Below the pieces are notes generated by a model, which was given only the letters and a program-made list of their open reading frames with translations, had not been told where the DNA came from and ran no database searches. Shown here piece by piece: positions 32,458-43,700 of a stretch of 64,000 bases of DNA (within the stretch, counting starts at the first letter, position 1; every line of letters begins with the position of its first letter). The position numbers and the translations under genes were made by a program. Source of the stretch: Musa acuminata AAA Group (taxonomy: Eukaryota; Streptophyta; Magnoliopsida; Zingiberales; Musaceae); assembly GCF_036884655.1 (NCBI RefSeq), contig NC_088327.1, positions 16,323,001 through 16,387,000 of the forward strand. The letters run 5' to 3'.

Positions 32458-33559
32458 GTTTGTTGTATTTTTTTTCCGGACTTGGTGCCTTCTCTTAATG
32501 TATTTCATGAATGGAGCTTTCATGAATTTATTTCAGTTTTATCTTCCTTGATATCAATTTTACTTCATATCTTTGCTCCATCACTTAATGATGTTTGACA
32601 TATGGAATTCATTGACGGATGCATCTCTCACGGATTTCACTCTTATGAATCTTTAAATGAGAAATGGATTTAATTTATGAAGGTTTATTCATGGAATTTC
32701 CTTTATCCTTCATATGGTGCTTCTTTCCTATGAATTCTTCCTTATTCTTCTCATAAAAGATGAATTTTATAAATTCCAATGGATATCTTGATTCTTGAAA
32801 GATAAATTTTCATATGAGATGATTAATTGCAAGAATGACGATTTGATTTCAAATGATATTTTGATACATATCATTTCACAAATTAGGTTCTTATTGGATT
32901 CCCTTCTTACCTTCCTTCTTCACGCAAAGTTTTTAATGACAAAAGGGAGAAGTTAATGGAATCTATCTCTATAGTATTGAGAAATTTTGAATGTTACTAT
33001 GCAACAATACAATATTGATTGACTAAATTAGTGTGAAAGTTGCATGAATTTTTACCATACTTGCATTATTGAATTATTCTCCTTTCTGTTGATGACAAAG
33101 GGGGAGAAATAATATCAAAATGTGGTAAATTGATGATAAATTGACATTGTAAATGTATGTAATGTATCTTATCGAAAATGCTTATCATAAACACTTATAT
33201 GCTTTGTGAATGCTTGATAAATGTCTTTCATTATGATAAGATATCTTGAGCTTAGCTTGATATTCTACAATTGATATCTTGCCATGGAATGATGAATTGC
33301 TATCTTTGTCATATTCCTATATTTCATATTTGAAATTTATATCATACTTACAAATGAATGATTGTATTTGAAAATGGATGTCATGCCTTGACATCATTTT
33401 CATTGATAAATATGTGGCATCGTATTATGAGAATGTTATGTTGATAAGTTTAAATGAACTTAACTTATCAATTTGATACTTGAATTCAAAGGCATATAGA
33501 TAGGGGAGTTAAGGTTAACTTCATCATCAATTGATTGTCATTATAAAAAAGGGGAAGAT
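32458..33559 (+). other. Non-coding 3' internal tract of B with polypurine tracts
   Basis: About 1.1 kb of AT-rich DNA without coding content. Purine tracts are at about 33096-33110 (after GTTGATGAC), a shortened one near 33500, and the LTR-adjacent one at 33545-33559. Confidence 0.75.
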
Positions 33560-34762
33560 TGTTGAATCTCGAATTTTGATGATGAAATCAATTGTAGATT
33601 GTTTGATCTAATCTATATGTTGAGAAAAGCGTGCAGGATTAACTACGATAGCAATAAGACATAAAACAGGTGTTGTGCCGAAGTCAAGATCGAGATCTCG
33701 TTGGGAGTTCAAGAGTTCGTTGAAAGTTCGGACGTTCATCGGAAGTTCTACCGAAACCAACCGAGAGGTCCAAGAACATGCTAAAGAAGCTAATCGAAAC
33801 TCACCAAGAAGATCATCGTAAAGTCCAGGAGCTTGCCGAAAGTTCGTCGGAAGATCGTTGGAAGATCGTCGGAAGAGCAATTGACGTACCAGAATAAGAA
33901 TGCTTGTAAATTGTCTTAATTATTGTAGTTAGTCCGTAAATTGAGTTAGGATTGGGAGGTAATCCCACTAACATAACTAGGGGCTAACTGAGCCCTTAAT
34001 AGGGCTGAATTGGGTTAGATTGAATAGCCCATTCAGCCCCTGAAAACATGGCCGACTATGGCACCGCCTGGGAGACCTAGTCTCCCAAGTGGTCTGGGTG
34101 ATGGTATCATTGGCAATCAATGCTGCCAGTAGTGGTACCACCCCTGTCAGGTAGTGTACTGCCAAAGCTCGGTCTCCGAGCTCTGTCAAGCGGTGGTACC
34201 ACCCATTAATGGCGATGTACGCCAGCATCTCGAAATCCAAGGATTTTAATTTTTTTTTGCTCCAACTTTTGAAGTCATTGGGGCTTATAAATATCCCACC
34301 CTTTTCTGCATGAAAGGGCAACAAAGTACTATTATATGTGTAAAAAATTCTAAGTGTTTAGGGTGTGAAAAGTGTTGTGAAAGTGAGAAGAGTTATCCTC
34401 CTCCCTCTCTTAGCCTTGTAACCATCCAAGAAAGAGGAGTGAGATTTATAAGGGTTGTCTCCTAAACCCGGCAAAAGGAGAAAGCGCTGTAAAAAGTGGT
34501 TGGTCTTCTCCTATTGAAGGAAAGCCTTTAGTGGACGCCGGTGACCTCGACGGAGGAGAAATCCGAAGTGGACATAGATCTCATTGACCGAACCACTCTA
34601 AATTCTGGTTTGCTTTTCCTATTGTGCAATTTACTTTACTGCAAATCTCCTTGAGCTTCTCCTTACATTCTTATGAAAGTTTTAAGTTCAACATCTTTCC
34701 GAAACGATTTGAATCGAGATGAACTTTATACGAAATCGAAGAATTTTCTACTGCACTAATTT

Positions 34763-34795
<33 letters not shown>

Positions 34796-34819
34796 TTAGT
34801 GCCGCTCTTGATCGTAACA
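33560..34819 (+). repeat. 3' LTR of B
   Basis: 1260 bp from TGTTGAATCTCG to CGTAACA. The TATA box TATAAATA is at 34286-34293. It contains GGTGGTACCACC-type palindromes (34050-34215) and a run of 30 C (34764-34793). Confidence 0.92.
34764..34793. repeat. C30 homopolymer near the LTR end
   Basis: Thirty consecutive C in the sequence as given. Related LTRs carry C9 (10819-10827), C12 (50072-50083), C17 (55173-55189) and, inverted, G13 (16656-16668) at the same place. The length may be affected by sequencing or assembly. Confidence 0.85.
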
Positions 34820-35567
34820 CCTTTAACTCGACATTCAATTTTTGGCATGACAATCTTCTAGCATAACTGTCACGCCCCCTCAAATAATATCGATGATATT
34901 AAAATTTTCATCACAAATTCATCCAGGATCCAAACACATATTTGAGGACACTGAAAAACATTCTATCAAATTCACATCTATAAAACTTGTGCAGTTTATA
35001 ATCATATATCACATCACTTTATAATTCACATTTATGGCAACCCAAGCCAAACTTGACAAACATGAACAACATTTATAAATCCACAAGCTAAATAAATTAT
35101 ACAATCAGAACTCCAATTATTCATCACAAGTTCATATCATCATAAACTAGACTTAACATTCTGAAATTCCAAATAAGAGAGATCTTCTAACACTTTTACA
35201 TAGTATATCCATTTCGATTTATCGACAACATTTCATTACATACAAAATATGCTTATACAACAATAACATAATAACTAACAAGGCTTGCCCATAATTCTGA
35301 ATAGCTCTCCATTGCCTCAGCCCAATTCAAACATCTCAAAGAGTGACAAGCTGACCTGAAAGATTTATATAACAATAGAGTGAGCTAAAAATAGCTCAGC
35401 AAGTGACAAAGCATATTCAGAACAAAAGGAATGATTTCAAACAAGGTATCATAATGCAAGGCAGAATCCAAGAGATTCAAGGATATCATCTCATTAGATA
35501 CAGAATCGCAAATGTCATTTCATTCATAACATATTTGGTTCCAAAACAAATGAAGCATAGAGTAATT

Positions 35568-35915
35568 GGAGCATATCAATAGCGTATGAAATGTTCCGGA
35601 GCATATCAACAACATATGGAACATTTCGAAGCATAACAATAGTAAATGAAACATTTTGGAGCATATCAAAGGCGTATGAAATGTTTCAGAGCATATCAAT
35701 GACAAATGAAATATTTCAGAATATATCAATGGTATATGAAGCATTTTGAAGTATATCAATGGCATAGGAAATATTTTGGAGCATATCAATAACTAATGAA
35801 ACATTTCGGAGCTTATCAATGGCGTATGAAATGTTTCGAAGTATATCAATGACAAAAGGGACATTTCGGAACATATTAATGGCATATAGACCATTTCGGA
35901 GCATATCAATAACGA
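35568..35915. repeat. Tandem array of 30-bp units in the solo LTR
   Basis: About twelve degenerate copies of a unit like GGAGCATATCAATGGCGTAT plus GAAATGTTTC. As 30 is divisible by three, open frames run through it and give repetitive peptides; these are not genes. Confidence 0.85.
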
Positions 35916-37599
35916 ATACGAAATAGAAGCTCAAACGTCGAATTTGACGTTGCATTCATATTATTCATATCCAAAGCACGTATAGAAACACATAACCAAA
36001 GCTCTGGATACCATATCAAGCATACATAAGGTGAAGTGGGACCATAACATAATATGGTACATCCAGTTCTGAATGACCACCAAACATAAGTCTCCCACGT
36101 CTTGGAGCTCCGTCCACCCACGTCTGAGTGAAGTCATAAGGGCCGACAAAGCATCTCAGGCTCTATGCATAACTCCCTTCACCATTTCTGGCAAAGGTTC
36201 ACAATATCCCACAAACACCAGAGTACAAAGGATAGTATGAACAATAAATAGCACATATCGGAAGCACACGCGGAACAACAAAACGTACATGTGCCTTTAC
36301 GAGTCAATGCGAAGTAAGCAATAATCTTTCACAATTGTATTCAGATTTAAAAGGAAATGAAAGCAAGAGCATTCAAAGATTCCAAGCAATCACATATAAC
36401 TCAATTCAAATAAAAAGGTTAGATGAATTCAATGTCCAAAGGAATGAAACTAGAATAGGCACATATCGAATGCAAATGCAGAACAATGGGATATACATGT
36501 GCCTATACGAGTTAATACGATATAGCATAAACATTACACAATAGTTTTTAAGAATGCAAATAATTTTAAGGACGAGAGCATACAAGAATTCAAAGCAGTA
36601 ATATAAAGCTTAATTGAATAAGAAAGCTAAAGGATATCAATTTCCAAAGGACTGAAACCAGAATATGCGAAATCGACCAAAGCTCGATTTCTGGCAGAAT
36701 TCAAGAGGCACATTAAACAAATGATTCAAACTATCAATCGTGCTCTAATTTACACAAGAATGCTATTGTGGAAATATATTTCAATCTATTTTCAGATAAA
36801 ATAAGTCTCATATGAATCGAAGTTTCCAACAAAGAGTTACAATAGATTTAGTAACCCAAGATCAAAGAACAAATCTCAATTTTACAGAATTCACAGGGTC
36901 GGTTTCAACAGAAAACTAGGCAGGCATTTGGACTCTAAATCTTTCAATCCAAGTATCAAAGAAAGACCTACGAGTATAGTTTCCAATGAAATAAGCTTTG
37001 AATAAATCAACGTTTCCAACAGGGACTTATAGGCAGTTTAGTATCAAAAGGTTAGAAATTACGATCCCTGTTTTACAGAATCTATAGGCTCATTTGAAAC
37101 AGAAGTTTGGGCAGACAAACTTACTTTGAATTCTTAAAATAAACCATCAAAAGAAAGGTTTATGAGTCTATATTCTGATCAAATAAGATTTGTCCAAATC
37201 AGAGGTCAATACGTGAAGTTATAACCATAACAAGGTAGAAAGGTCAGCATCTCAGGAGTTGCACAGATTCGAATCGTTACGTCTAAACAGGAGATATATC
37301 ACTTGCAAGGCTAGAACAATTCAAAGTTTCTCATATTCAAAGCAAATGTAGAGATAAAATTGTAGTAAGGAAAGATCAGGACACTTGCAATAGAAAAGAT
37401 TAGAAAGCTTACAATAGGAAGGATTCGTAACACTTGCAAAAAAGGAAATGCAATAGGAAAGATAAGAACACTTGCACGGGGAAGATCATAATACTTGCAA
37501 TAAGAAAAATTAGAACAATTATAGGAGAAACGATCGGGAAACTTGCCTTTTGAAGGTTTTGGTCCAAAGATTTGAAGAAGGTGTACGCTCGAATCATTT

Positions 37600-38150
37600 T
37601 TCTACTTTTCCTCCATCCCCTCCCTGTTTCGTTTTGTGCACTCGTTTTCTTTCTTTCTTCGCAACTACACCACGTGCCGAATATCGAGGCACAATCACCT
37701 GCTCTCTCTTACTCTCATTCCTTCTTTTTCTTTCCCAAACACAACTGCCACAACCACCGCCGCTACCGCTGCCACAGTCGCAGCCCCTTCCACCGCACTG
37801 CCTTCTTCCTCCCCTTCTTTCGCAGACATAACTGCTGCATATGCAATCGCTGCCGCTGCGGTCGCAATCTCGTCCGCAGCCCCTTTTTCCCCCTTTCCTT
37901 TCTTTTCTTTCCCAGCTGCAACTATCGCAGTCGCAGTCGCAGCCATGGCCGCAGCCACCACAACCGCAGCCTCTTCTTCTTTCCCTGCTCTATTTCCTCT
38001 CCTTCTCTTCCAGCAGCTGCAGCTGCCACTGCCGCAACTGCCTCCCCTTCTCCTTTTCCTCTCATCTTCCCTTTTCCTTTCTCTTCTTCTTCTCTTCTTC
38101 CTCACCTTCTTCTCCCCACGCCCCACCGCTCCTCTCTCTGTTTCTCGAGA
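37600..38150. other. Pyrimidine-rich low-complexity block
   Basis: About 550 bases of CTTC/CCGC/CAGCTGC-rich DNA near the 5' end (minus strand) of the solo LTR. Long open frames on both strands give Ser/Phe/Ala-rich or Lys/Arg/Glu-rich peptides, explained by composition. Confidence 0.7.
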
Positions 38151-38326
38151 AACAAAGAGCGTGGGAGGCGGTGGGATAAAACCGAAATTTTCGGTTTTCT
38201 TTATTTTTTTTCTTTTTGTAACTTAATAGTTTAGTCCTTAAAGTTTCTATATTTACATATAGGTCCTCCAATTTACATATAAATCCTTATTAATAAATTT
38301 TTAAAAGTGAGGGATATTACAATAAC

Positions 38327-38465
38327 ATCCGATCTTTAGCTTGATATTTGGCTATTCAATAGTTTGAGTCTCTGATCAAATTATTTCTTGCATCATCTAT
38401 CTCAAAATGATATTAACTTATCAAATTCATCAATTGATTTTATCAACAAAATTTAGGACTCAACA
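38327..38465. other. Short flank with a possible LTR-end remnant
   Basis: The stretch ending ATTTAGGACTCAACA near 38465 resembles the plus-strand end of minus-oriented B/D LTRs (CAATTGA, TTCATCA, GATTCAACA). It may be an old fragment, but it is too short and diverged to be sure. Confidence 0.3.
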
Positions 38466-39112
38466 AAGTTAGCATATCTGAATGCTCTCATATATGTCAT
38501 GCATCTAACCCCACTTATATAGACAATTCAAGTAAGTACTTCCTAATGTCATCACACATCTCATGCATCTAATACCCCCTTACATGAGCTGTTCAAGTCG
38601 GTACATCCTAATGCCCTCATTTCATATATTTGACACCCTATATATAGGCATTTCAAGCTAGCACACTATAATGCCCTCATGTGTTTCATCCATCTAACAT
38701 TGCCTTCATGTGTAATACAAGTCAACATGCTCCTAATGCCCTCACACATTTTACGCATTCAACATCCTTAGAGCTGACGGTTTGAATCAACAAACTCAAA
38801 CGCTTCACTTGTCTCATCTTATGTATTCAATGGTCCTAATCATGTAGGCAATTCAAGTTAGCATGCTCCAACTCTCTCATATTTCTCATGCATTTAGCAC
38901 CCTCTACATAGGTAGTTTAAGTCGACAATCCTTGATGTTCTTATTGTGTTTCATGCATTCAACACCCCTTATATGAATAGTTTAAATTCAGCATGCCCTA
39001 GTACTCTCATAAGTTTATTATGTTCATTATCTTCTATATGAATAGTTCAAGTCGATACACTCTAACACTCTCATATGTCTCATGCGTTTATCATCCCTAC
39101 GCATATGATTCG
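38466..39112. repeat. Degenerate tandem array of about 65-bp units
   Basis: About ten units built on the pattern CTAATGCCCTCATATGTCTC, then CATGCATCTAACACC, then a variable TATATGAACAGTTCAAGTC and AGCATG. Units differ strongly from each other, so the array is old. No coding content. Confidence 0.8.
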
Positions 39113-40329
39113 TTTTTACATATCTTTATGCCCTTTTACATCTCTCGAGTCTGAAACACCTTATGATGCCCGAAAGAGCATCTATACATCTCGTACTCCT
39201 TACATGAGATACATGCAAATATTAGTTAATTATTTTTAATATATGTAATAACTATCGAGTTTCCATATCAATATTACGTTTAATAGAGAGAAACCCTTTT
39301 CCTAAGGTACATAGGAGACAAGTGATATGACTAAATTTTATAGCTAATTTTGTTCCTTGGTATTTAATCAAATTATAAGTAACCAATTATGGTTTGGCAC
39401 ATGGCACTTAGTCAGCAATTAGGACCCTTGTTATTAGGTGATGATGTAACACCACCTAAGCCCACATGACATGATTTGACACAATGTAAGTACATCAAAT
39501 TTGTAGCAGAGTCTCTCTAAACTTTCATCACCTTGAGCTCCCAGTTGAATTAAGTATCAGAGGACCTTATCGAATATATCTTGAAATATTTTTATAGGAT
39601 CCTTTGGTCTAGAAGAAGTCCATAAGGAGACTTAACGAAGAAGGGGACCACCTTAGACATATCAGGAGGCATCCAATTTTCAAAATTAGAAAAACGAGTT
39701 AGATCGACTCAACTTCACCGCTCAGAGTTAGTGATCATTTTTGACACCAATCAATCATCATCAATCCAAATTTATTAAAATGATGCTAATGGAAGTGGCA
39801 TATACATAGAATTTAAATATTTGATGTGACATATATCGTTGGTATATTTATTATATTAAATTCTTAAGAGACCAATATATTATTATCAAAATTTAAAATA
39901 AATTGCACCTGTTCATGGAAGATGAACCGATCCAATTCATCTAATGTGATGATTCAATGTACCGATTCAGCGTTCTTTAGGAACTTATCATGTTTAGTAT
40001 GTCGTCAAGTAATTTTTGGAAATTGCGATGCTTCTATTAAAAAATTCATAAAGTCAAGCTTTTATAGCCAAATTATTATAAAATAATATAAATATCAAAA
40101 AAAAGAAATGAAACCTAAAATCATACAAAATATTTTAAGATTTTGTGAAAAATAAAGTAATATTAGATCTTATCAAAACATGGTTTGATGAAGCGTACCG
40201 GCACTTGGAAAACAACAGCCGTTCGTTTCCAGATCAACGACCGGCAGCGGCTCGGCTTTTGAATGCCCAATTTGGAGGGAGTACGAGACGAACCCTAAGC
40301 GGAAAGACCGATTTGCTCCCGTCTGTCTC
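39113..40329. other. Intergenic DNA upstream of the Alba gene
   Basis: AT-rich sequence with no gene, transposon terminus or clear repeat recognised. The last 150 bases become GC-richer and form the promoter of the following gene. Confidence 0.5.
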
Positions 40330-40337
40330 GTATATAT
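40330..40337 (+). promoter_or_regulatory. TATA box of the Alba gene
   Basis: GTATATATTGG, followed 15-25 bases later by a CT-repeat pyrimidine patch (about 40341-40360), a common plant start region. Predicted start near 40360. The 5' UTR exon probably ends at 40420 (AACAAG|GTAAATG). Confidence 0.6.
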
Positions 40338-40784
40338 TGGAGTCTCTCTCTCTCTCTTCCTCCGGTGCGGAAAGGAAGACAAACGAGACGTGGAAGAGGG
40401 CGAAAAGCGGCGAGAACAAGGTAAATGGATAGGAACGAGGAGTAAATCCGTGGAGTTGATCCTGCTCGCTGTCTTTCATCTTTACTTCTTAGTCTCACGG
40501 TCTGAATCCGTTTTATCTACACTCGAAGGCCGCAAAAGACTTGATTTTCACCCCTTTTTTCAATTGAAAATCTGGTTTCTGTTCCGTTCATTCTTCAATC
40601 GTGCTCTTGTTTACTGTTCTCTGGTTTCTTTTGATTCGCTTTAGATCCGATTTGGCCAGCCCCTTTTTAGTGTTGATCATTTTTGTGCTTGTAGGGGGTA
40701 TATTGAACTTAATTGGTGTCCAATATCTAATCTTTTTGTTGCATTTGTCTTTGTGGTTGTTTTTGTTTGGTTGTGGATGGGAAG

Positions 40785-43700
40785 ATGGATCGGTACAAGA
40801 AGGTGGAGAAACCAAGGGAGCAGACCCCCATTAACGACAATGAGATTCGTATCACATCTCAGGGGAGGGTGCACAGCTACATTACCTACGCCACTAGTCT
40901 GCTTCAGGTATTCACCGATACAAAAGTCTCATCTTGATCATTGACCACTGGTATATAAAACTTAGGGTCAATTTTTGAAGGTCTAATGATAGTTTTATAG
41001 ACCGTGTATATATATCTTATGCACGGCAAGTGCTACGGAGATATTGCTGTTGAAATATATAATGGTCAGGCAAATACAAGAATTTGAAGTCTTTTTTTTA
41101 ATCTTTTCCTCCCCATTCTCCATCCTATGTCACTATAATGACATCATACAATGATGCTTTCATATGTCTCTTATTTGTCACTAGTTCCACATTCAATTTC
41201 ACTGTAACGGCATCATATACTGATGCTTTCATATGTTTCTGCTTTGTCATTGGTTCCACATTCAATTATGTTACATGCTCGAGAAGTTGATAGTTGACAT
41301 ATATGCTGAGGGTCATGCAAATGTTAGAGTCATAACATCTGCAGTGTACATGGTGAAGATGCTAGTGACATCCATTAGATAGTGAGCTATACTTGTTCCC
41401 TTTGGTTTGTATGAACCTTGTAAATAGTAAGACATGCTATTGAAGTTGTAGGTGCTAGAGTCTTTTTAACAGGCAAACAACAATACTCACAGGAAATATG
41501 GTAGATAAAAATATCACAAATCTGTTTGGCAAGATTTAGGAGGGAAAATGAGCCTGCTTGAATTGCTACAATGGTTTCAGGCTGCTCTGATAGCCACATT
41601 TTGATATCTAATGACACCTAGATCAATGAAAGTTATAAAGAATGAGCCCAAGCAGCTAGCAATAAGTTCAATGTAACAAAAAATATATATCATATAATAA
41701 AATCAAGCCAAACTGTAGCTCAGTGTATTTTGCTATGGAAAAATTGCACTAACATACAGCATCCTTTACAATAAACATTCATTGTGAGTGCATAAACTAG
41801 AAGCTGTTTGAGAATGCCAAAATCATGAAAACCATGGGCAAAATGTTGTCCCATTATAGTGTTTGTTTGCAACTGTAGTTATTTGCATTCTTCTATTTGG
41901 TGTTATAGACTAGTGGAATGTTGATGACTTTAACGGTTTTATTGAAATGACCCAAGCCTGTTATCGGTGAGGTTCATTATCATGTTGTTTTGCTATGAGT
42001 AGATCCTGGTGGGGTTTTTCCTTCTGATGTGGTTTCTTTTGATTTGTGGGTTATGAACAGTCATACACCAACGTATAAGCATTAGACAATTTTCTGACTG
42101 TCAATGTTACCTTTTTTTCATGTGAGTCCTCAGTGCACATTAGTTCTTGCTGTTAAAATGTTGATTGATCTTTAAGCAATTTGATTTTCCAGTTAGCTGC
42201 TTCAATTTCATTAGTTTTTAGTGACCATAATAGATCTACAAATTTGGTTATATTATTATTTCCTCACACTTGCATGGATAATTGATATAGTAGCATCAAG
42301 GTGGTTGCCCTGCTACTTGTTTAATTCTGATAATCTATTTGTGTTGACTTCTGAAGGAGAAAGGTTCAAGTGAGATTGTTTTCAAGGCAATGGGTAAAGC
42401 TATTAATAAAACTATAACGGTTGTGGAATTGATGAAGGTACTAATCTTTTATTTCTCTTGGCCTTTTAGTAGTTTGGATCTTTTGTGGCATTGTGGTATC
42501 ATTGCTAATTAGCATAAAAGAATATTACAATTTGTGTTAATTCTTTCCTAATTGAAGCTAGTAGTAAATGGAGTTGATATTTGTTTTTTATGAACTTTTC
42601 TGCAAATATGCTGGTGAAACAGAGGAGGATTGTTGGTCTTCATCAGATTACTGCTACTGGAAGTACTGATATAACTGATACATGGGAACCATTGGAGGAA
42701 GGACTACTTCCGTAAGATAACAAAAAATTTTCCCTTATATATCTAGTTTATTCTGCATTGACAACATCATCGGAGAGTGGAGATGAATACTTCTATTGAA
42801 TATTTGCATCTCATAAGTTTTTCTTCCTTATTTTCATTTGCATTTCTTTTCAGGGTTGAGACTACTAGGCATCTGTCTATAATCACTATAACATTATCAA
42901 AGAAGGAGCTGGATACATCTGCAGTTGGGTATGTATGAAAAATCATGTTTGTAATTTTTGCTGCATATGTTCATACAATTGATAGTTAAAATTGGCCTAC
43001 AATCTAATTACTTTTGCATACTAAATTTGCATAAATGACTCTTCTTACTGGTTTCTATGGGTATTTGCATTATCTTGTGATTTTCATTAACAATATCTTA
43101 TTTAAGAAATATGAAAGTTAGAGAGAAAGTGGGACTATCCTTCTGTTGACATTAAATTGCAATTTCTTTTGTTGTATCCTTGTATTTTTTATGGAGTACA
43201 AACCTTTTGTGTTGGGCTCGTTTGTCTTACCCCATTCATGCAAATTGTATTCTTCAATCTCTTAAAAAATTAATTTTATAATTGATAAGTTCAGCATGGA
43301 AAATGTGGTAATGCTCATAAAAATTGGCCTTTCCATTCACTATATGTGATTCCCACAATAGCTATGTGAGTGTTGTATTTGGAAATGTAGCAAAATCTGT
43401 ATTTAATTTTTAAGTTATCTTGTATTTGTTTATAATATAATTAAGTTTGTGATTATGCCGTCAGTTCTTTTTTGTTTTTTTTTCATATCATGACTTGGTA
43501 AAGTCTAAAATGTATGAGACCTCTGGCTCTTAGGTAACAGAACTATTCTGGTAGACCACCATATTTAGTCCTTAAAATCAATTGGAATATTTAATTTATA
43601 ACACTCAGTACAGTTGATGCAAATGCTCATTACCAGGTTTATGCTATGAATTTATTGTGAGGACACTTTGTGGTCTATTTTCTTGCTAAACTCAGCAGCT

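Larger units (their letters stand above)
15572..34819 (+). mobile_element. Sirevirus-like Copia element B (complete, decayed, twice interrupted)
   Basis: The outer boundaries are TGTTGAATC at 15572 and CGTAACA at 34819, flanked by the perfect target duplication CCTTT (15567-15571 and 34820-34824). Removing the nested D (9548 bp) leaves about 9.7 kb. The order is 5' LTR (split), primer site, gag (split by a solo LTR), protease, integrase, reverse transcriptase, RNase H, a 1.1-kb non-coding tract with repeated purine tracts, and 3' LTR. Many stops interrupt pol, and the reverse transcriptase active site is altered. Confidence 0.93.
34868..38321 (-). mobile_element. Large solo LTR, probably Gypsy-type
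   Basis: 3454 bp starting TGTCACGCCCC and ending GGATATTACA on the plus strand, flanked by the perfect 5-bp duplication ATAAC (34863-34867 and 38322-38326). On the minus strand it reads TGTAATATCCCTC to GGGGCGTGACA, the usual pattern of large plant Gypsy (Tekay/Del-type) LTRs, hence the strand. No coding domains are seen. It contains a 30-bp tandem array and a pyrimidine-rich block. Superfamily assignment is inferred from the termini only. Confidence 0.75.

Noticed and set aside
35520..35955. Minus-strand frames with 10-residue peptide repeats
   Set aside because: Direct consequence of the 30-bp tandem array; no start context or domain.
37572..38234. Open frames of 196-220 codons in the pyrimidine-rich block
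   Set aside because: Composition artefact inside a solo LTR; peptides are runs of Ser, Phe, Pro or Ala with no family pattern.
39250..40140. Possible gene upstream of Alba
   Set aside because: No open frame, splice-consistent pattern or known motif was seen.
40145..40432. A 95-codon open frame spanning the Alba promoter
   Set aside because: It runs through the TATA box and the likely 5' UTR exon and crosses a splice donor; no homology recognised.
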